From the NCBI GenBank assembly GCA_022539475.1, contig VCMS01000300.1:1-64000 (forward strand): DNA of 64,000 nucleotides, read 5' to 3'. The notes under the pieces are model-generated. The model ran no database searches. It had not been told where the DNA came from and was given only the letters and a program-made list of their open reading frames with translations. Of the stretch, positions 20,892 through 33,039 are shown piece after piece. A program made the position numbers and the translations under genes. The first letter of the stretch is position 1. The number at the start of each line of letters is the position of its first letter. The DNA is from Gracilaria domingensis. Taxonomy: Eukaryota > Rhodophyta > Florideophyceae > Gracilariales > Gracilariaceae.

Positions 20892-22292
20892 TCACTCGCC
20901 TTCCTTCCAGACTTGAAACAATGCACACCCCACTTGGTGGTCACTGGAATTAGTATCAACTTCATATGGAAGCCCTGGAGTGGGCAAAGCCAAAATCGGC
21001 GGAGACGTAACAGCGTCGATTAACGACGAAAAGGCGGATGCTTCCGCATCGCCGAATGGTTCCAGTTTAACTGGCTGTCCTTTCTTGAGAAGAGAGATGA
21101 GAGGAGCTGCAGTATCAGCGAAATTCGAGACGAACCGACGGTAGACATTACACAAACTGAGAAATGATCGGAGTTCCGTTTGAGTTGTCGGATGTTTCGC
21201 TTTTCTTAGCGACTTCACCCTTACCTCGTCGACCGAGAGTTTCCGCGGGCGGAAAATGTGGCCCAGGTATTTCACCGAGTCGGTAAGGAATTCGCATTTC
21301 TTGAGCTTCAAGGTAACACCTGCGTCACGCAGAACCTGCATCACTTCCCTCACATGGGACATATGTTCATCCATACTGTTGGAAAATACGACAATGTCGC
21401 CCACGTACACAAGACAAGTCTTCCACTGGAATCTGGCCAACAGAATATCAATCGCGGGCTGAAATGTAGCGGGAGCATTGGTTAGCCCGAAGGGCATCCG
21501 TTTGAAACGGTACAGTTCTTGGTGACATACAAACGCGGTCTTGTCGCGATCTCCCTTTCAAATTGGAACCTGCCAGTAACCCCAATTGGCGCCAAGGGCG
21601 GTAAATACTCTGGCGCTTCGAAGCGAGTCGATGTACTCTTCTATCCGTGGAATCGGGTACACGTCTTTGACGGTAACGGCGTTGAGTCGCCTGTAATCGA
21701 TGCCAAAACGCCACGATCCATCCGACTTCGGAACAATTACAACAGGCGATGCCCATGACGACTGAGCTGGCTCAATTACGTAGGCACGTACCATCTTTTC
21801 GACTTGAGACTTTTCTTCTTCCCGCGCTTTCGGGCCTGCCCGATACGTGTGTTGCGCGATCGGGCGAGTATCTGGGAACAGATCAATACGGTGCTCCGTA
21901 ATTCCAATTGTTCCAAGGGAACCGTCCCACATGGGAGTAAATTCTCTGAGCATGTCTCGCAACTTCTCGCGATGAGACACTGGGACATGGTCCAGATTCA
22001 ACTTCTCTAATTCCTCAACAGAATTCGTCTGTTCTGTGCCACGGGGTAGCGCTGATTTAACCGGAGTGAACGGTCGTTCGTAGCCCGAACTAACTAGATT
22101 CACCTCTTCAGTAGCGACTGCTTCCGGTACGGCGGAGTTTACATTTCTGGAGGAATCCGACAAAACGGAGTTTCCAGGACGCACCTCCCCCTCCTTGGCT
22201 TCGGGCACACCGAGAACCTCGGACGTTGGGATTCTCGTTTGTACCAGTGCCTTCGGATGCGGCAGGACCGAACCCAGTACCTGGTGTTTCAC
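20892..22292 (-). pseudogene. Element 1 reverse transcriptase
   Basis: The frame 21558-22292 contains the N-terminal RT region (REKLRDMLREFTPMWDGSLG, PYRAGPKAREEE-like, SSWASPVVIVPKSDGSWRF, IDYRRLN). The frame 20892-21497 has MPFGLTNAPATFQ and the active-site region. The catalytic motif is YVGD (21396-21407) instead of YxDD: the first metal-binding Asp is Gly. Together with the frameshift between the two frames (21498-21557) this copy cannot be an active polymerase. Confidence 0.88.
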
Positions 22293-22368
22293 TAGCCACT
22301 GAGTGGTTTTGCCAAAGTTGGCAACCAGTACCTTGAAAGGTTGATCGGGCTCGATAGAAACAACCCCA

Positions 22369-23175
22369 TTAGCTAAAGCGAGCTGTTGCTGGTCGTATAA
22401 CTACGAAGACGGTTGAGCTAGTCGAATTCCATGTTGTTTGGAGACGCACTGCACCCACATCTGGGATTCCGGCGGGATTGAAACTAATTTCGCTATGCGA
22501 AGCTTTGTTGATTTCGGATCCACGTTTGGAACCTCCTGAGCCACAGGTAATGGAACGCGCTTCCGGACTGCGCGCCTCAACGGCTTCCGAACAATCGGAA
22601 CGGTTGTACCGTTTTCCATTTCCACGGTTTTCGCCCTTGGGCGTATCGCTTCGACAAAGCGGTCGCAAAAATCGCAACCGAGTGTAACCGGTGCAGCGAG
22701 TGAATCGCAGACAACAAATTCAAGTTTCACCACGTAGGTGCCAACTCTCAGTGAGAGAGTCAAGTAACCAACCGTGCGCAACGGGTTGTTGTTCGCGTCT
22801 ATCCAAACCTGGACCATAGCGAACGAATTCCCGAAGTGCTGAGGGCACTAACGAAGAGTGAATAAGATTGGGCGCAGCGACCGGGTCCAACACACACAGT
22901 TGACAAACCATAAACTGGTGTGATAAGCCGAAGTCGACGTGAACCTTATAATTTCTCTTGGCCATCACAAGGACTCTATCCGGGTTACGGAAATTTCGGG
23001 ACCGTACCCACGGAGGACGGAGAACCGTTAGAAGCTCTGAGTCCACGTCAGATTGAGCCATCTTCCTCGTAAGGATCTTTCTTTTAAGGAAAATCACCTG
23101 GAAGCGAAGCGGTGGCCCCTCGGACGTCCGCAGCTTCGGCTCAGAAGACGCCCCTCCCGCAGGGGGAACTCCCAA
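22369..23175 (-). pseudogene. Element 1 aspartic protease region
   Basis: By comparison with element 2, frames at 22401-22817 and 22720-23175 correspond to the retropepsin domain and its flanks (QSDVDSELLTVLRPPWVRSRNFRNPDRVLVMAKRNYKVHVD, then LDPVAAPNLI where element 2 has LDTGAGPNLL). The catalytic DTG is thus replaced by DPV. A frameshift lies at about 22810. ILGCDFCDRF-type flap sequence (VTLGCDFCDRF) is seen near 22690. Confidence 0.75.
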
Positions 23176-23177
23176 TT

Positions 23178-25292
23178 TTAGTTTTTCTGAGCGGGGTTGG
23201 CCGGCGACGGCAAACTCTGCTCAGAGTGGGAAACAGAATTCCCGGGTTCGGGGTTGGTCACAGTTACCTGTTCAGCCTGGTTCCGAGGTTGCTCAGTTCG
23301 AACGTTCTGTCCTGTAACAGGATTGCCAAACTTGGCCCTTTGCTCTTCATAATTCTTACTCGGAACACGAGCACGGTCAGCTGGTGTCAAGGACTCATAC
23401 CACCGGATAATTTTCGGTAACTTCCGAGCGGGCAACATGGACACAGGTGCAATATGACCGGGTCGGTAACAAATATGACAGATGGTCGTCACCGACTTAT
23501 CGAAAGATCGATTACCATCTGGCCGTCGTTCCGGCTTCGCATTCACCCATCCTGGGCGGAAACGGCTGCTGTTGGTCTCGTAAGTGAGTGGAGCGGCTTG
23601 TATCCGTGTTCCTTCCATATAGAGTGCGAGGTCACCTTCCGAGGTCGGAGTCGACGACGACGGAATGTCAGAAGACCCGTACGAATCGGGAGCACTTCCA
23701 ACGAAGTGGACGTTATCCAGATCCGGGTTCACGGAGTTTCCACGTTCCAAGGAAAGAGATGGAGATGACTCGTTGACGCGCCCGGGTTTCGGCGGGCGTC
23801 AAGCACGGAAGATTTCGCCTTCAGCCTGGGCGTACTGGATCAATTCCAGATAGGTAATCCTACGTTTCTCTTCGCGATATCGCGCCACCAAAGCCTTGAT
23901 AGAAGGGTCGAACCCATCCACGAACATCGTGCACCTCTCCTGAGCGGAGTACACATTTCCAGAACAATAAAACTCTTTACTCAACCGAATTGAGTAAATT
24001 GTTTCGGTCTCTTCAATCTTCTGCTTAGTATCTCGCAGAGCGAGCGGCGCACTGTGAATCGCGCTTCCTGTTGCATAGGACGTCAGGAGATATTGGACCG
24101 CTTCCGGCCAACAACTGGCACCTCTCTCAGATGCACGGGAGGACCCTCGGACCGAGTTAAACTGATCTTCAGCCTTCCCTGACAGAAGATAGCGTCAAGC
24201 GAGAAACGCTTGCGCCTCGTTCATACCGAGAATGTCGGCTTCCTGCACAAAGCCGGGCAGGAAGTCCAGTACCAGAATTGGATCTTCGCCATCGAATTTC
24301 TTCGTAAAGACGATATTCAGTCTTCTGCCGTGGTCCTCCACCTTACCGGTGCCTCGCAGGGTGCGACTTGACGATGAATCGTCCAATCGGTAATAACGAT
24401 ACGATAACAACTTTCTGTAGAGGAGATTCGTTGGTTTCAACTCCTTGAGTCCAAGATGACGTCTATCTTTCTCGCGAGAGCAAATCACTCCTTGAGTGGC
24501 ATATGTCGCATTCGACTTCGTTCAGCGGCATCGACTCCCATACCGTTCTCGGTCTTCCTCACTGTCCGAAGAACTGGATGAAGTAGATGTCGCAGAGCGA
24601 ACACTAGAATTGGAACTAGACGAACCCGAGTCGTAACGGAGTTCCTTCTTGGATCGTCGATTTCCGTGATACGGAGACTGGCGTGCCGACCGCTTAGAAG
24701 CTTCTTCGTTAGCATTCTTCGCGTCAGATGCGTTATCAATCCCGATGATCTCTTCGAGAGTAGACAACCAAGTGGTTAGGCGATCGATTTCAGCTCGATG
24801 CTCCTGAATACAGGAATGGTAAGCTTGAACAAAAGCGGCTGGTGCACCCAGACTTTCCAAAATGGAATTCACGTCTTGAAGTGAGACACGAATGTCTTTG
24901 GTCGGATCTCCGATTTCAGCTTGGTCAAGCTTCCGTCTGAGATACTGCAGATCCTCGAACAACGAGTTTTGCGCGAGCTGACTGACACGCAGTTGAGCCT
25001 CGAGGTACGAGTATCTACGGGTTTCAACCACATCGTCTGGTCTCTCCGTGGCTGGAGTACCCGTAACGAGCGGAGCTCCTGCCGCAGAAGCGGCCATCGG
25101 ATCCGACGTAACTGGCGAAGCTCTCCGGGGTTCCGGGACCTGTTCATTGTCAGGCGAGCTTGCAGGTACAGAGGCGCGAGAACGCGGAGGCCTAAGCGGA
25201 GGCACACCAGCATCTCTGGCCACACCGTTTCGAGGGTTCGGCGCAGCTGGCGCCATACCGGGCCACGGTGTAACGAACAGCGGTAAGATCAA
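23178..25292 (-). pseudogene. Element 1 gag
   Basis: Gag spans several broken frames. The first (24522-25292, first plausible ATG at about 25256) holds a disordered start, a coiled-coil-like region (about 24750-25060) and a Ser-rich end. Next, 24195-24488 contains LKELKPTNLLYRKLLSYRYYRLDDSS and LDFLPGF, and 23799-23984 contains VDGFDPSIKALVARYRE and YLELIQYAQAEGE; all of these are also in element 2. The zinc knuckle at about 23470-23430 is CHICYRPGH followed by a frameshift at the last Cys. It forms the particle core in active relatives. Confidence 0.8.
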
Positions 25293-25389
25293 ATTAACAA
25301 CGAGAGGTCTCGATAATCCAAAGAGTAAGTAACGAACAACAAATAAAACACCCTAGAGAGTCCACTGTTCCACAGTAACTTCCCAAAAA

Positions 25390-26300
25390 CCAATTGATCA
25401 CTAATCGTGAGACTCCTCGAGAAGAACGAGAACGAAGGAAAGAATCAACCCGTTCTAAGTCAGGAAACCACTTGTAGAGCAAAACCCCAGCGATGGGATC
25501 GTTTCTTAAGGCGTTCGAGTCCTTGCCCTCTAGACGAGGTGAACTCAGTGGTGAGCCCTCCGAACACGGATAGTGCCAGTGTGAGAGCGCCCCTTGATAC
25601 GGAATATACCTATGGAGGTTGAGGGGTGAACGGGCTTGATCCAGGAATCCGGCGAAAAGTGACGGAATGGTCGCGAAGATAGGTACTGTAGAGCGGTGTA
25701 AGCCGTAGGCAAAAGGGGGAGAAAGAAGAGAAAAACAAAGGAGGAAAAGAGAGGAATCCCGCAGCGGGACGTGCGGCAAGCGGCAACAGACCCTGCGCCG
25801 GGAGACGACGATGTGTATTAAGCCCACGCGGCACAACTCTATACATAGACGGAAACGGTACCAATTGTGGTAAAAGCAGTACAGCTGCACAGTAAAAGAA
25901 ACAGAAAGTCCGAAGACACGGAATAAATAAGCCCGAAGGCAAGGCCTCAATGGTCAGTACTACCTGAGTGATCCCGAGGGATGAAGCTAACTCGTACCGT
26001 ATGCGGTGACCCTCCGGCTGGAGTTGTACACTTCGAGATGGCGAACTAGTTCAGAGCCGAACTCGGTTACCTTTTACTGAAGGAGGAGGTGACCGGGAGG
26101 TCACCTCTTATATCGTAACCGATAAATTAGTTAAACTAAATTAAATAATGTAATGCACACCTAAGCAGGTCCATACACGTGGTGTAGGTGACAACCCGCG
26201 GCAGCGGCCAGTAAAATATCCGACAAGCATAACAAAACATGTGTGAACACACCCATTCCTGCACACCCGTACACGCGACCAATACTCATCTGCGCCACGT
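25390..26300 (-). repeat. Probable 5' LTR of element 1
   Basis: The segment lies immediately upstream of gag, is free of real genes and has a pyrimidine-rich half (read on minus) like the U5 of the other two elements. It contains a perfect 9-bp-stem hairpin (26086-26107) followed 7 nt later by AGTAAA (26073-26078), the same arrangement as in the LTRs of element 2. I could not find the partner LTR, so both borders are estimates; the lower one is placed where ATTGGTTTTTGGG (minus) could serve as a primer binding site. Confidence 0.5.
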
Positions 26301-29300
26301 CATGGTCGATCCCTCAGGGTGCCATACCTCAATACTGCCAAAAGGCATCCCATCCGTGGGCCAGTACTCATACGTTCCGAGTACCTGGAATCATGCTCAC
26401 CAGGGGTTCAAAAAGCATCCCCGTGTACCGGGCGAACACGTTTTGCTCTACAGCTTCTTTCAATAGGTTTTCCGTTAGCTTTGATGCAATGAATACATGG
26501 TGACGCATGATTTGGTTTAAAGAAATTCGACCGAACAAGAGTTGAAAATCCTATGATATTCGAATTAAATTTGATTGCGCAATTTTTCGCTCGGCAACTA
26601 CGGGAACCATCTCCAAGATTTTGGACCTGACACGCTGTACCTTGGGGAAGTTTCTATTTGTTGCACACGATAATCTCGCTCCAAAGCTTTCGACAACAAC
26701 TGGACTCAGAAGCCTGCGTACAGTTGTCAATTGTGTGCAGGATATTCTCACCGCAACCACTCCCACCCACCGAAAACTCGTGCAATTGAATCTCATCGGA
26801 TATTCGACTTATTTTCAATCATGGGCGGTCTTTTCTTCAGTAAATGACGACCAAAGTCATGACGCTCTCATTGGCGCAAAATACAACGAAGACATAACGA
26901 ATTAAATGTTTTTTAAAAAATGGAGCAAATGAAGATGCCTTGAATATTAAGATTTTTTCGTTCACATGCTGAGAAACCAACGAAAGATCAATGACAGAAC
27001 TTTTTACCTTTGTCAACCGCGTCACATCTCTTTGATATGCTCGGACGCATGGAAGTGGTTCACGGAAGGTAACCTTAATGAATTCACCTATCAGAAAGAT
27101 ACTGTCTGTAGTAGAGAAAAGTGCCAGGTTTGAACGTGTTTATTTGAAGAACTTGGTTGTCGCCATTTCAATTCATCCCTCAGGCTTTTCATGCATTGCG
27201 CCCCATAAATGCACACCATTGTTATATATAAACATTTGTGTGCCCGGTATCCACCTCTGAAAGAAACTTGATTTTCTTAAGGCCATATGTGATTTCACAA
27301 CTGTCGACTGCTGGTTGCGACAGGCAGAGACGTTGTATCGCATCAGGGTCCAGTCGTGCTTTAGCCTTTTGATATCAATTTAGAGATTTCCCTATGACTC
27401 TTCAACTAGGGCTCAAAAATTCTATTCGCGACTTTCTTCCTTGGGTGACAAAATTGTTTACTAATCTTGCTCTATGGGAGCCTGAAGCAAGAAACAACAG
27501 TTACGCACAGATGATTGCCACGAATAATTCTGATGATACACCGGGTGATAGACAGTCACAGTGGTATAGGAACGGTTCTTCATACCACTAGGGAATTGAG
27601 GAAAGTAGAGATCAGTCTAGTGTGTTGCAGACCCAAGCAAAGCTTTCAGTCATTCAGTATTCATTACCTTCTTTGTATTTAAGAACTATTTCTTAAAGTT
27701 TCCCACTGGAAGTTCTCTATTGGAAATAGATCTAGTTCCAGATGAAGACTTTGGAGCTTTCCGCGTGCTGGATCCCTTCTCATGAAGGCCATATTTTGAT
27801 TGAAATTTTGCAGGCTTCATTAGAAAGCCACTGGACTCTGCTGAGTTTCCCTTCGTACAAAACGCAAGCGACAAGGAATGTGTGTTCAGGAGCCGAGAAG
27901 GAACATGCCGAGAGGGTAAAGAGTTTTTCGACAATTGCTGGCCTACTTGAATCGCCTTTAGTTTTACACTTCTGAATTGCTAGCCCCAAAAACCCAGCGA
28001 AAACTGCTGTAATCAAATTTAGTTGGATTGTCATACGATTTTTAATTTTTATTCTGTCAATTCTCATTTGACGAAGTCATGCTTCATTAAGTTTTCATTG
28101 CTTCAAAATCGAATGACATTCTATTGGGGGTAAGTTCTGTAAAAAAATTCAGTCCATGGAAATACCATTGATCATCTAAACGTACTTCGATAAAGAAGAG
28201 TAAACGAATATTCAGTGACGGAAAGTTTTGGGTGGGCACTTGCCAGTGCTACAAAAACATTCATTCAGGTCTTGGGGTTTACTTTCGGTCTACGGCAAAA
28301 GAATCAGTAAGATACAATATATTGCTCTCGTTTACCTTCTTAGAAGGCGTAGATTGAGAGTTCTCTGTACTACATTCTTTTTCTGAAGATATGGTTGCGT
28401 TAACTAGACTTTGTGTCATAAACGTTCGTCTGCCATGTTCACACGTAAAACTTTTGTCCTGAACCCAGCGAAAACACGTCCATTCAAATTTAGTTCGAAT
28501 ATCATGTGATTTTCAGTTTTTTTCGGTTCATTTTCATTGAGCTAAGTCGTGCGTCAATTATGTTTTCATTCCATCAAAATCTACTGGGATTCCATTGAAA
28601 TCAGTTTTTTCAAAAATTTTAATACATTAAAAATACCTTGAACATCTACAAATATTTGCCTACATACAGAAAAGTAAATGAACATTCAATGACGGAAAGT
28701 TTCACCTGGGGAATGAACTAGAATCGAAAAAATAATGAGGATGTGGGAGTTGGGTGGCGCCCTCTATAAATTGGAGGAACGAAAGGAAACGTGGCAAGAA
28801 ATAGGCCTGAGAGAGAGAAGTGTAGCAGTATGGAACGGAACTTAATTCTCTCTGCTAGACTTGAGTATGAACAAATAATTTGTGACTCACCACAGCGCTG
28901 TGGTTGCCGTTAGAAATGACGGGTTTTTGGAAAGTAGACTGTACAAAACTGAACTGCATGGCGCAAGACAGGATGCGTATATGTCGCGCTCCAAATTCGC
29001 CTATACAGCTTTCATGCCGCTGTACCCTACAACGTACACCCAGTTACTACAATTAAGGTAGAACATCTGCTTTCTTCACGACAGTCCGGAGAACCCAAAC
29101 TAGCGTGGCCCACACATTTGAGGGTACCCATATTTCTAAGATACATGCATACTCAACGTGGCATACATAAGACAACCCACCAAAGAAAAATATGGTATGT
29201 ACACGCCTTTAATGTGGCGCTTTCGCAGCTCTGGAGCTCATAATCTGGACAAAGGCACTCTCAGTGGCACCAAAATTGTCACCACCTGCTTCGACTTCCT

Positions 29301-29388
29301 CTATACCACCCACTTCTTCCTCATCAAATTACTTTCGATGCTTCGCCACTATGGTCTGAAACTTTGAGAATGGTTCGGAGTCCTCTGC
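26301..29388. other. AT-rich gene-free stretch
   Basis: About 3 kb with only short frames (the longest under 100 codons) and no recognisable motif. It contains a diverged direct duplication, listed separately. I see no gene, RNA gene or transposon end in it. Confidence 0.5.
27980..28710. repeat. Diverged direct duplication, about 480-bp period
   Basis: Blocks starting CCCAGCGAAAAC at about 27988 and 28467 both continue with TCAAATTTAGTT, a GATTTT/CAGTTTTT-like run, AAGTCGTGC or AAGTCATGC, and TTTTCATT. Later AGTAAACGAATATTCAGTGA (28199) matches AGTAAATGAACATTCAATGA (28672). Identity by eye is moderate, so the duplication is old. Confidence 0.65.
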
Positions 29389-29625
29389 ATGCATGAACTC
29401 TCCCTTACCGACAATACACCGATACATTCGCGAGCACGCCGCCTGCCGCCGAAACATGAAGAGGTGGTTAAGAAAGAAATCGACAAGATGTTTTCAGCCG
29501 GAATAATCAAGCCTTGTACGTCCCCTAGGTCCTTCGCAGCCGTTATGGCGACTAAGAAAGATAGGAAACCGAGGTTTTGCGTGGACTGCAGGCGTCTGAA
29601 GACTACTTCTTCTGGAGATGTCGAA
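29371..29625 (+). pseudogene. Fragment of a Ty3/gypsy-like reverse transcriptase
   Basis: About 70 residues with the order HELSLTDNTPIHSRARRLPP, EEVVKKEIDKMFSAGIIKPC, SPRSFAAVMATKKD and RFCVDCRRL match the N-terminal fingers region of Ty3/gypsy-type RT. Sequence past the RRL motif is unrelated. It differs from elements 1-3 and so comes from another lineage. It is a short dead scrap. Confidence 0.75.
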
Positions 29626-29639
29626 CGGATACGTGGAGG

Positions 29640-30870
29640 ATGAGGAGCTGTTAGCGCTGTTGGAGGGGAAGGAGGTACCGCCGACGCCGTCACCAAGGCG
29701 AAAAGAGGACGTGATTACGACGGCTGGTCGGATGTCGCAGAAGAAGGAAGTGGCCGTTGAAGGAAAGAAGTGTGAGGCGAGGAAAGGGGATGGTGATGAG
29801 GTGGAGAATGGGGTAGAATTGGAGTTGAAGGGGGTCGCAATGGAGAGAAGGGGTGCCGTGCATTTGATTCAGTTATAGGTTGGAGACCAGATGGAGAGTG
29901 GGGGCGGAGAGGGTGACAGAGAGATGCGATTTGTAGGAAAGATGAAGGCGAGGGTTGGGATGTTGGGGTTCGTGATGAAGAAGCGACTGGACGATGGCAT
30001 TGTGGAGATTGGAACGGAAATGGGCGATTTTGTGCTGGGTGGGGGTGGTAGTGATGTTTCGGTTTAGGCGATTTCGAGCCTGCGGAATTCGTTGTCGGTA
30101 TTAGGAATGTAGATGAGGAATCATGTGTATGGGATAGTGGAGTGTGCGGGAAGGGAAGTAGGAGAGTTGCGGGAAGAGAATAGGGTTCTGGACAAGAGGT
30201 TGGACGTGCTGGAGAAGGACGTGAAGGAGGTGGGCAAGAGGCAAAGATTGGTGGAAGAGAAGACGGTGAAAGGAGGAGGTGTGGAGGAAAAGACGTAGAA
30301 GGGAAGTGCGGGAAGGGTGGTGGTACAGAAAGAGTCCCTGTGACACCGAAGACAAAGGGTGGTGGGGTTGGGGATGGGAAGAGCCGTCTGAAGAAGAAGC
30401 GTAAGGAGGTGAAGAAGGTAGTGGAGGAGGTGCCGCGGGAGGGAGTCCGGGCTCCGGGGTTGACTGGGATTAGGAGTGCGGCGGAAGCAGAGCGGACGGC
30501 TAGGGGATTCTGAGGGGACAGGAGGAGAGAAGGATGGGAGGGATGTGAAGCCGTTTTGGGGCCAGGGATGTATACGAGAATGAGGAGAGTTGCCCACCTG
30601 ACTTCTACAAAATGACGTTTGCGGAGACGGAGAGGGAGGATGCGAACCCGTGATGGGCGAGAAATCGGTAAGGAGTAGGGGTGGTGTGGACTGGGAAAAA
30701 ATGATGGGATGATTGAGGTGGGATGAGTTGCGATTGGCATTGCAACATGGAAGAAAATGAAAACGCAAACCAGCACGATCGCAGATTTGAGAGAGGGTCG
30801 CGGAAAAGAGTGGATGGGGCGATGAGGTGAAGTGAAACCTCTACAAAAACTGGGAGAGCCAAGAATTAAA
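29640..30870 (+). other. Strongly purine-rich tract with coiled-coil-like frames
   Basis: The plus strand is G/A-rich for over a kilobase. Frames on this strand (29618-29878, 30113-30298) are rich in Glu, Lys, Gly and Val, the second with a heptad-like pattern (VGELREENRVLDKRLDVLEKDVKEVGKRQ). Frames on the other strand (29715-30776) are Pro/Ser/His-rich shadows. It could be the remains of a gag-like or LINE ORF1-like coiled-coil gene, but no domain is certain. Confidence 0.3.
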
Positions 30871-31857
30871 CTGCGCGAGATGGATTTTAATATTCCAAAA
30901 TTTCTTAATTTTTTGATTGCCAGCCTCTACCACCCCCTACTAGACCTTAACTGCGCGACAAATTGCATCTGTAAGCAGTATACACTTTGAACGCGTTAGT
31001 CTCGTGGCATGTCACTTTCGTCACGCATGATTGCAGCATGACCCAATCTACCACTAAGACCTGCATGACTCATTGTACCCCTACAGCGCAGCTCCTGCAA
31101 CTCATCTTTCTAGTCCACAAACCCCTAAACCGCCCATCTTTCCAATAAAAGCACTCGTAAACGTTAGAAAACCTGTATGTAACTAGAAGCAGCAAAAGAA
31201 AAAGGGATAGAAAGCATCATCATCATGATGGCAGCTGAAAGACGGACCAGTAGCGATCATTATGGCGACAGAGAAGAACGCAGCATGCCTCGCTCGTGCA
31301 TTTATCGCCAGCTGCCGAGACACGCTTCCGCGAGAGTCGATCGTGACTGTGTGTGACCAACATGTCACGGACAAATAGTTCAAAATGCTGCTTTACAGTG
31401 CAATTTTTCGGGCAGTTAAGGTCTGGTCCACCCCCTCGCGCGCTCCAAATAGCTCAAAGACTAGCTTAGCTTCCAAAGCGAACAGACTATATTCCACTTT
31501 GCAGAACACAGACGCGTAGGACGGCGACGTCGTCGAAGCGCGAAAACCGCGAGAAGGAAGACCCAGACCCGGGTGGGCGGAAGGCAACTTGCGCCTGTTG
31601 GGCATAGCACCACGCTGACGACTCGCTTCCGTAACGTGGCCAGTGGATATCGTAGGGTTGCTTGACGAAGAAAGAGGAGCGACACGGAGAGAACGGCGGT
31701 GATTGCGCCAGTAGTGCTCTCGCCCGCCTTTGGAATTCGCTGAGGCATAGAAGCGGCCGTCTTCCAGAGTAACATTCCCGACGGTGGAAACATCGCTTGT
31801 CAAGATGCTGTCGATCTTCCAAGAAGCCCCGCGGCCATCGGCTGCCGACTGGGGGCC
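30871..31857. other. No supported gene
   Basis: Frames at 31183-31383 and 31393-31822 overlap on one strand in different phases and have no motif. The part from 31390 could be 3' flank of the disordered-protein gene that ends at 31858. Confidence 0.35.
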
Positions 31858-33003
31858 TCAGCTTGCTGACGCTTCCGAAGCGTTGCGACTATCAGATCCA
31901 TCCAGCACCTCTTCATCACTGACGGCGTCCTCCCCTTCCTCCAACTGGCGTTCAAACGAGATATTGGACTCCGATGCTCTGTTTCGAGTCTTCGAACGGG
32001 GTTGAGCGGACGAGTGAGCCCCCGAGGACCACGAAACAGGGGGAAGAAGGGTTTCGTCTGAGGAGAACGACCTTTCACGGGTTCGACGGCAGCCTGAAAC
32101 GCGATGGATCTTCCCTGAGCGACGAGGCAGGGGAGTCGAGTCGGCCTGAGAGGATAAACCGAGCGGCGTCGGGAGAGGAGCACTAGACGACACATACGAT
32201 ATTCTGCGAGTAGAGATATGGCGAACATCATCATCGTCTGCCGCACGCCGATTGCGACGCTCACGAGAAGCGGGGAAGATGGGGAAATGAGATCGGTTGG
32301 AAGGCCTCCGCGGAGGAACCGGGGGCGTCTCGTCATCCTCTTCCAGGGTCCGGGCATATGAAGACAAACGCGAGCGGGAAGAGTTCGCCCTAGTCGATGG
32401 AGCCGGCCCGGGCCGGATCTCGTCATCGTCCTTCGGATCGACGCGCTTTGTCTTCTTCTTCGGGAACCTATCGCTTGCGTTGAAGGTTCGGGAGAAGAAT
32501 CCCGAGCGAGCCGGGTTCGGAGTGGGGGTGAACATCGGCACCATGGGCTGCTGTGGTTCCGGTGAAGGACTACGAAGCGGGGGTGCGACAGGAGAAGCGC
32601 TGGCCCGTACGGGGGAGAGAGATTGGACGTAGCGCTGGTTGGCCTTCCTCTTCTGGCCAGAAGGTCGAGGAGTACCAGCCGTGTCTACCGCCGTATTCGC
32701 CAATGAGGATGGATTTCTTGAAGCCCACGATGGACGGAAACGAAAAAGGCTTCAGCCTAGGGGTGGTTGCAGCGAGGGCGGACGAGGTGCAGAGAGTCTA
32801 GCGGTACCGCTTTGGCCCTTGCTTCCAGAAGGCGTCGAACGTGGTCTTCGAATAGGGGCAAGTGGACTGCTCATGGCCTTTGTGGCGGAAGCCAAGGCCG
32901 TAGGCGTCACAGCCTGGCGTCGACATGCCTCCTTCTGTCTCTTCTGTTCGTTTTTAACCCGAGAGAACTCACGGATGCGACCTGTTTCGCCCTTTGGAGG
33001 CAT
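31858..33003 (-). CDS. Disordered, basic Ser/Pro/Arg-rich protein, one in-frame TGA
   Basis: From the ATG at 33003 the frame runs to a TGA at 32752-32754, then the same frame is open to 31858; together about 380 codons. The composition is uniform across the stop (Ser, Pro, Arg, Glu; PSPEPQQPM, FPKKKTKRVDPKDDDE, ETPPVPPRRPSNRSHF, EEGEDAVSDEEVLDGSDS), which suggests one gene. PVPPRRP is an SH3-ligand-like proline motif; RERSFSSDE and RVDPKDDDE look like phosphorylation-prone segments. No folded domain and no family I recognise. The 3' half alone (31858-32703) could be the gene, but no ATG is seen at its start. It may be a nuclear or signalling scaffold; that is inference from composition only. 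Confidence 0.45.
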
Positions 33004-33039
33004 TGGTAAGCGCAGCGAGTCACAAGAGCTATCGAACGC

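Larger units (their letters stand above)
17270..26300 (-). mobile_element. Element 1: dead chromodomain Ty3/gypsy retrotransposon
   Basis: Read on the minus strand the order is 5' LTR, gag, protease, reverse transcriptase, RNase H, integrase, chromodomain: the Ty3/gypsy order. The 5' LTR lies roughly at 25390-26300. No 3' LTR or antisense gene is found beyond the chromodomain stop at 17270, so the 3' end is truncated. All genes are split by stops or frameshifts, and key catalytic residues are lost (RT YVGD, RNase H THH). A 393-bp MITE has inserted in the integrase. The outer boundary near 26300 is approximate. Confidence 0.9.

Noticed and set aside
25294..25950. 218-codon minus frame upstream of element 1 gag
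   Set aside because: It falls within the probable LTR and leader; the same kind of chance frame is seen in the pyrimidine-rich U5 of element 3.
29715..30776. 353-codon Pro/Ser/His-rich minus frame
   Set aside because: It is the complement of the purine-rich tract, with low complexity and no domain.
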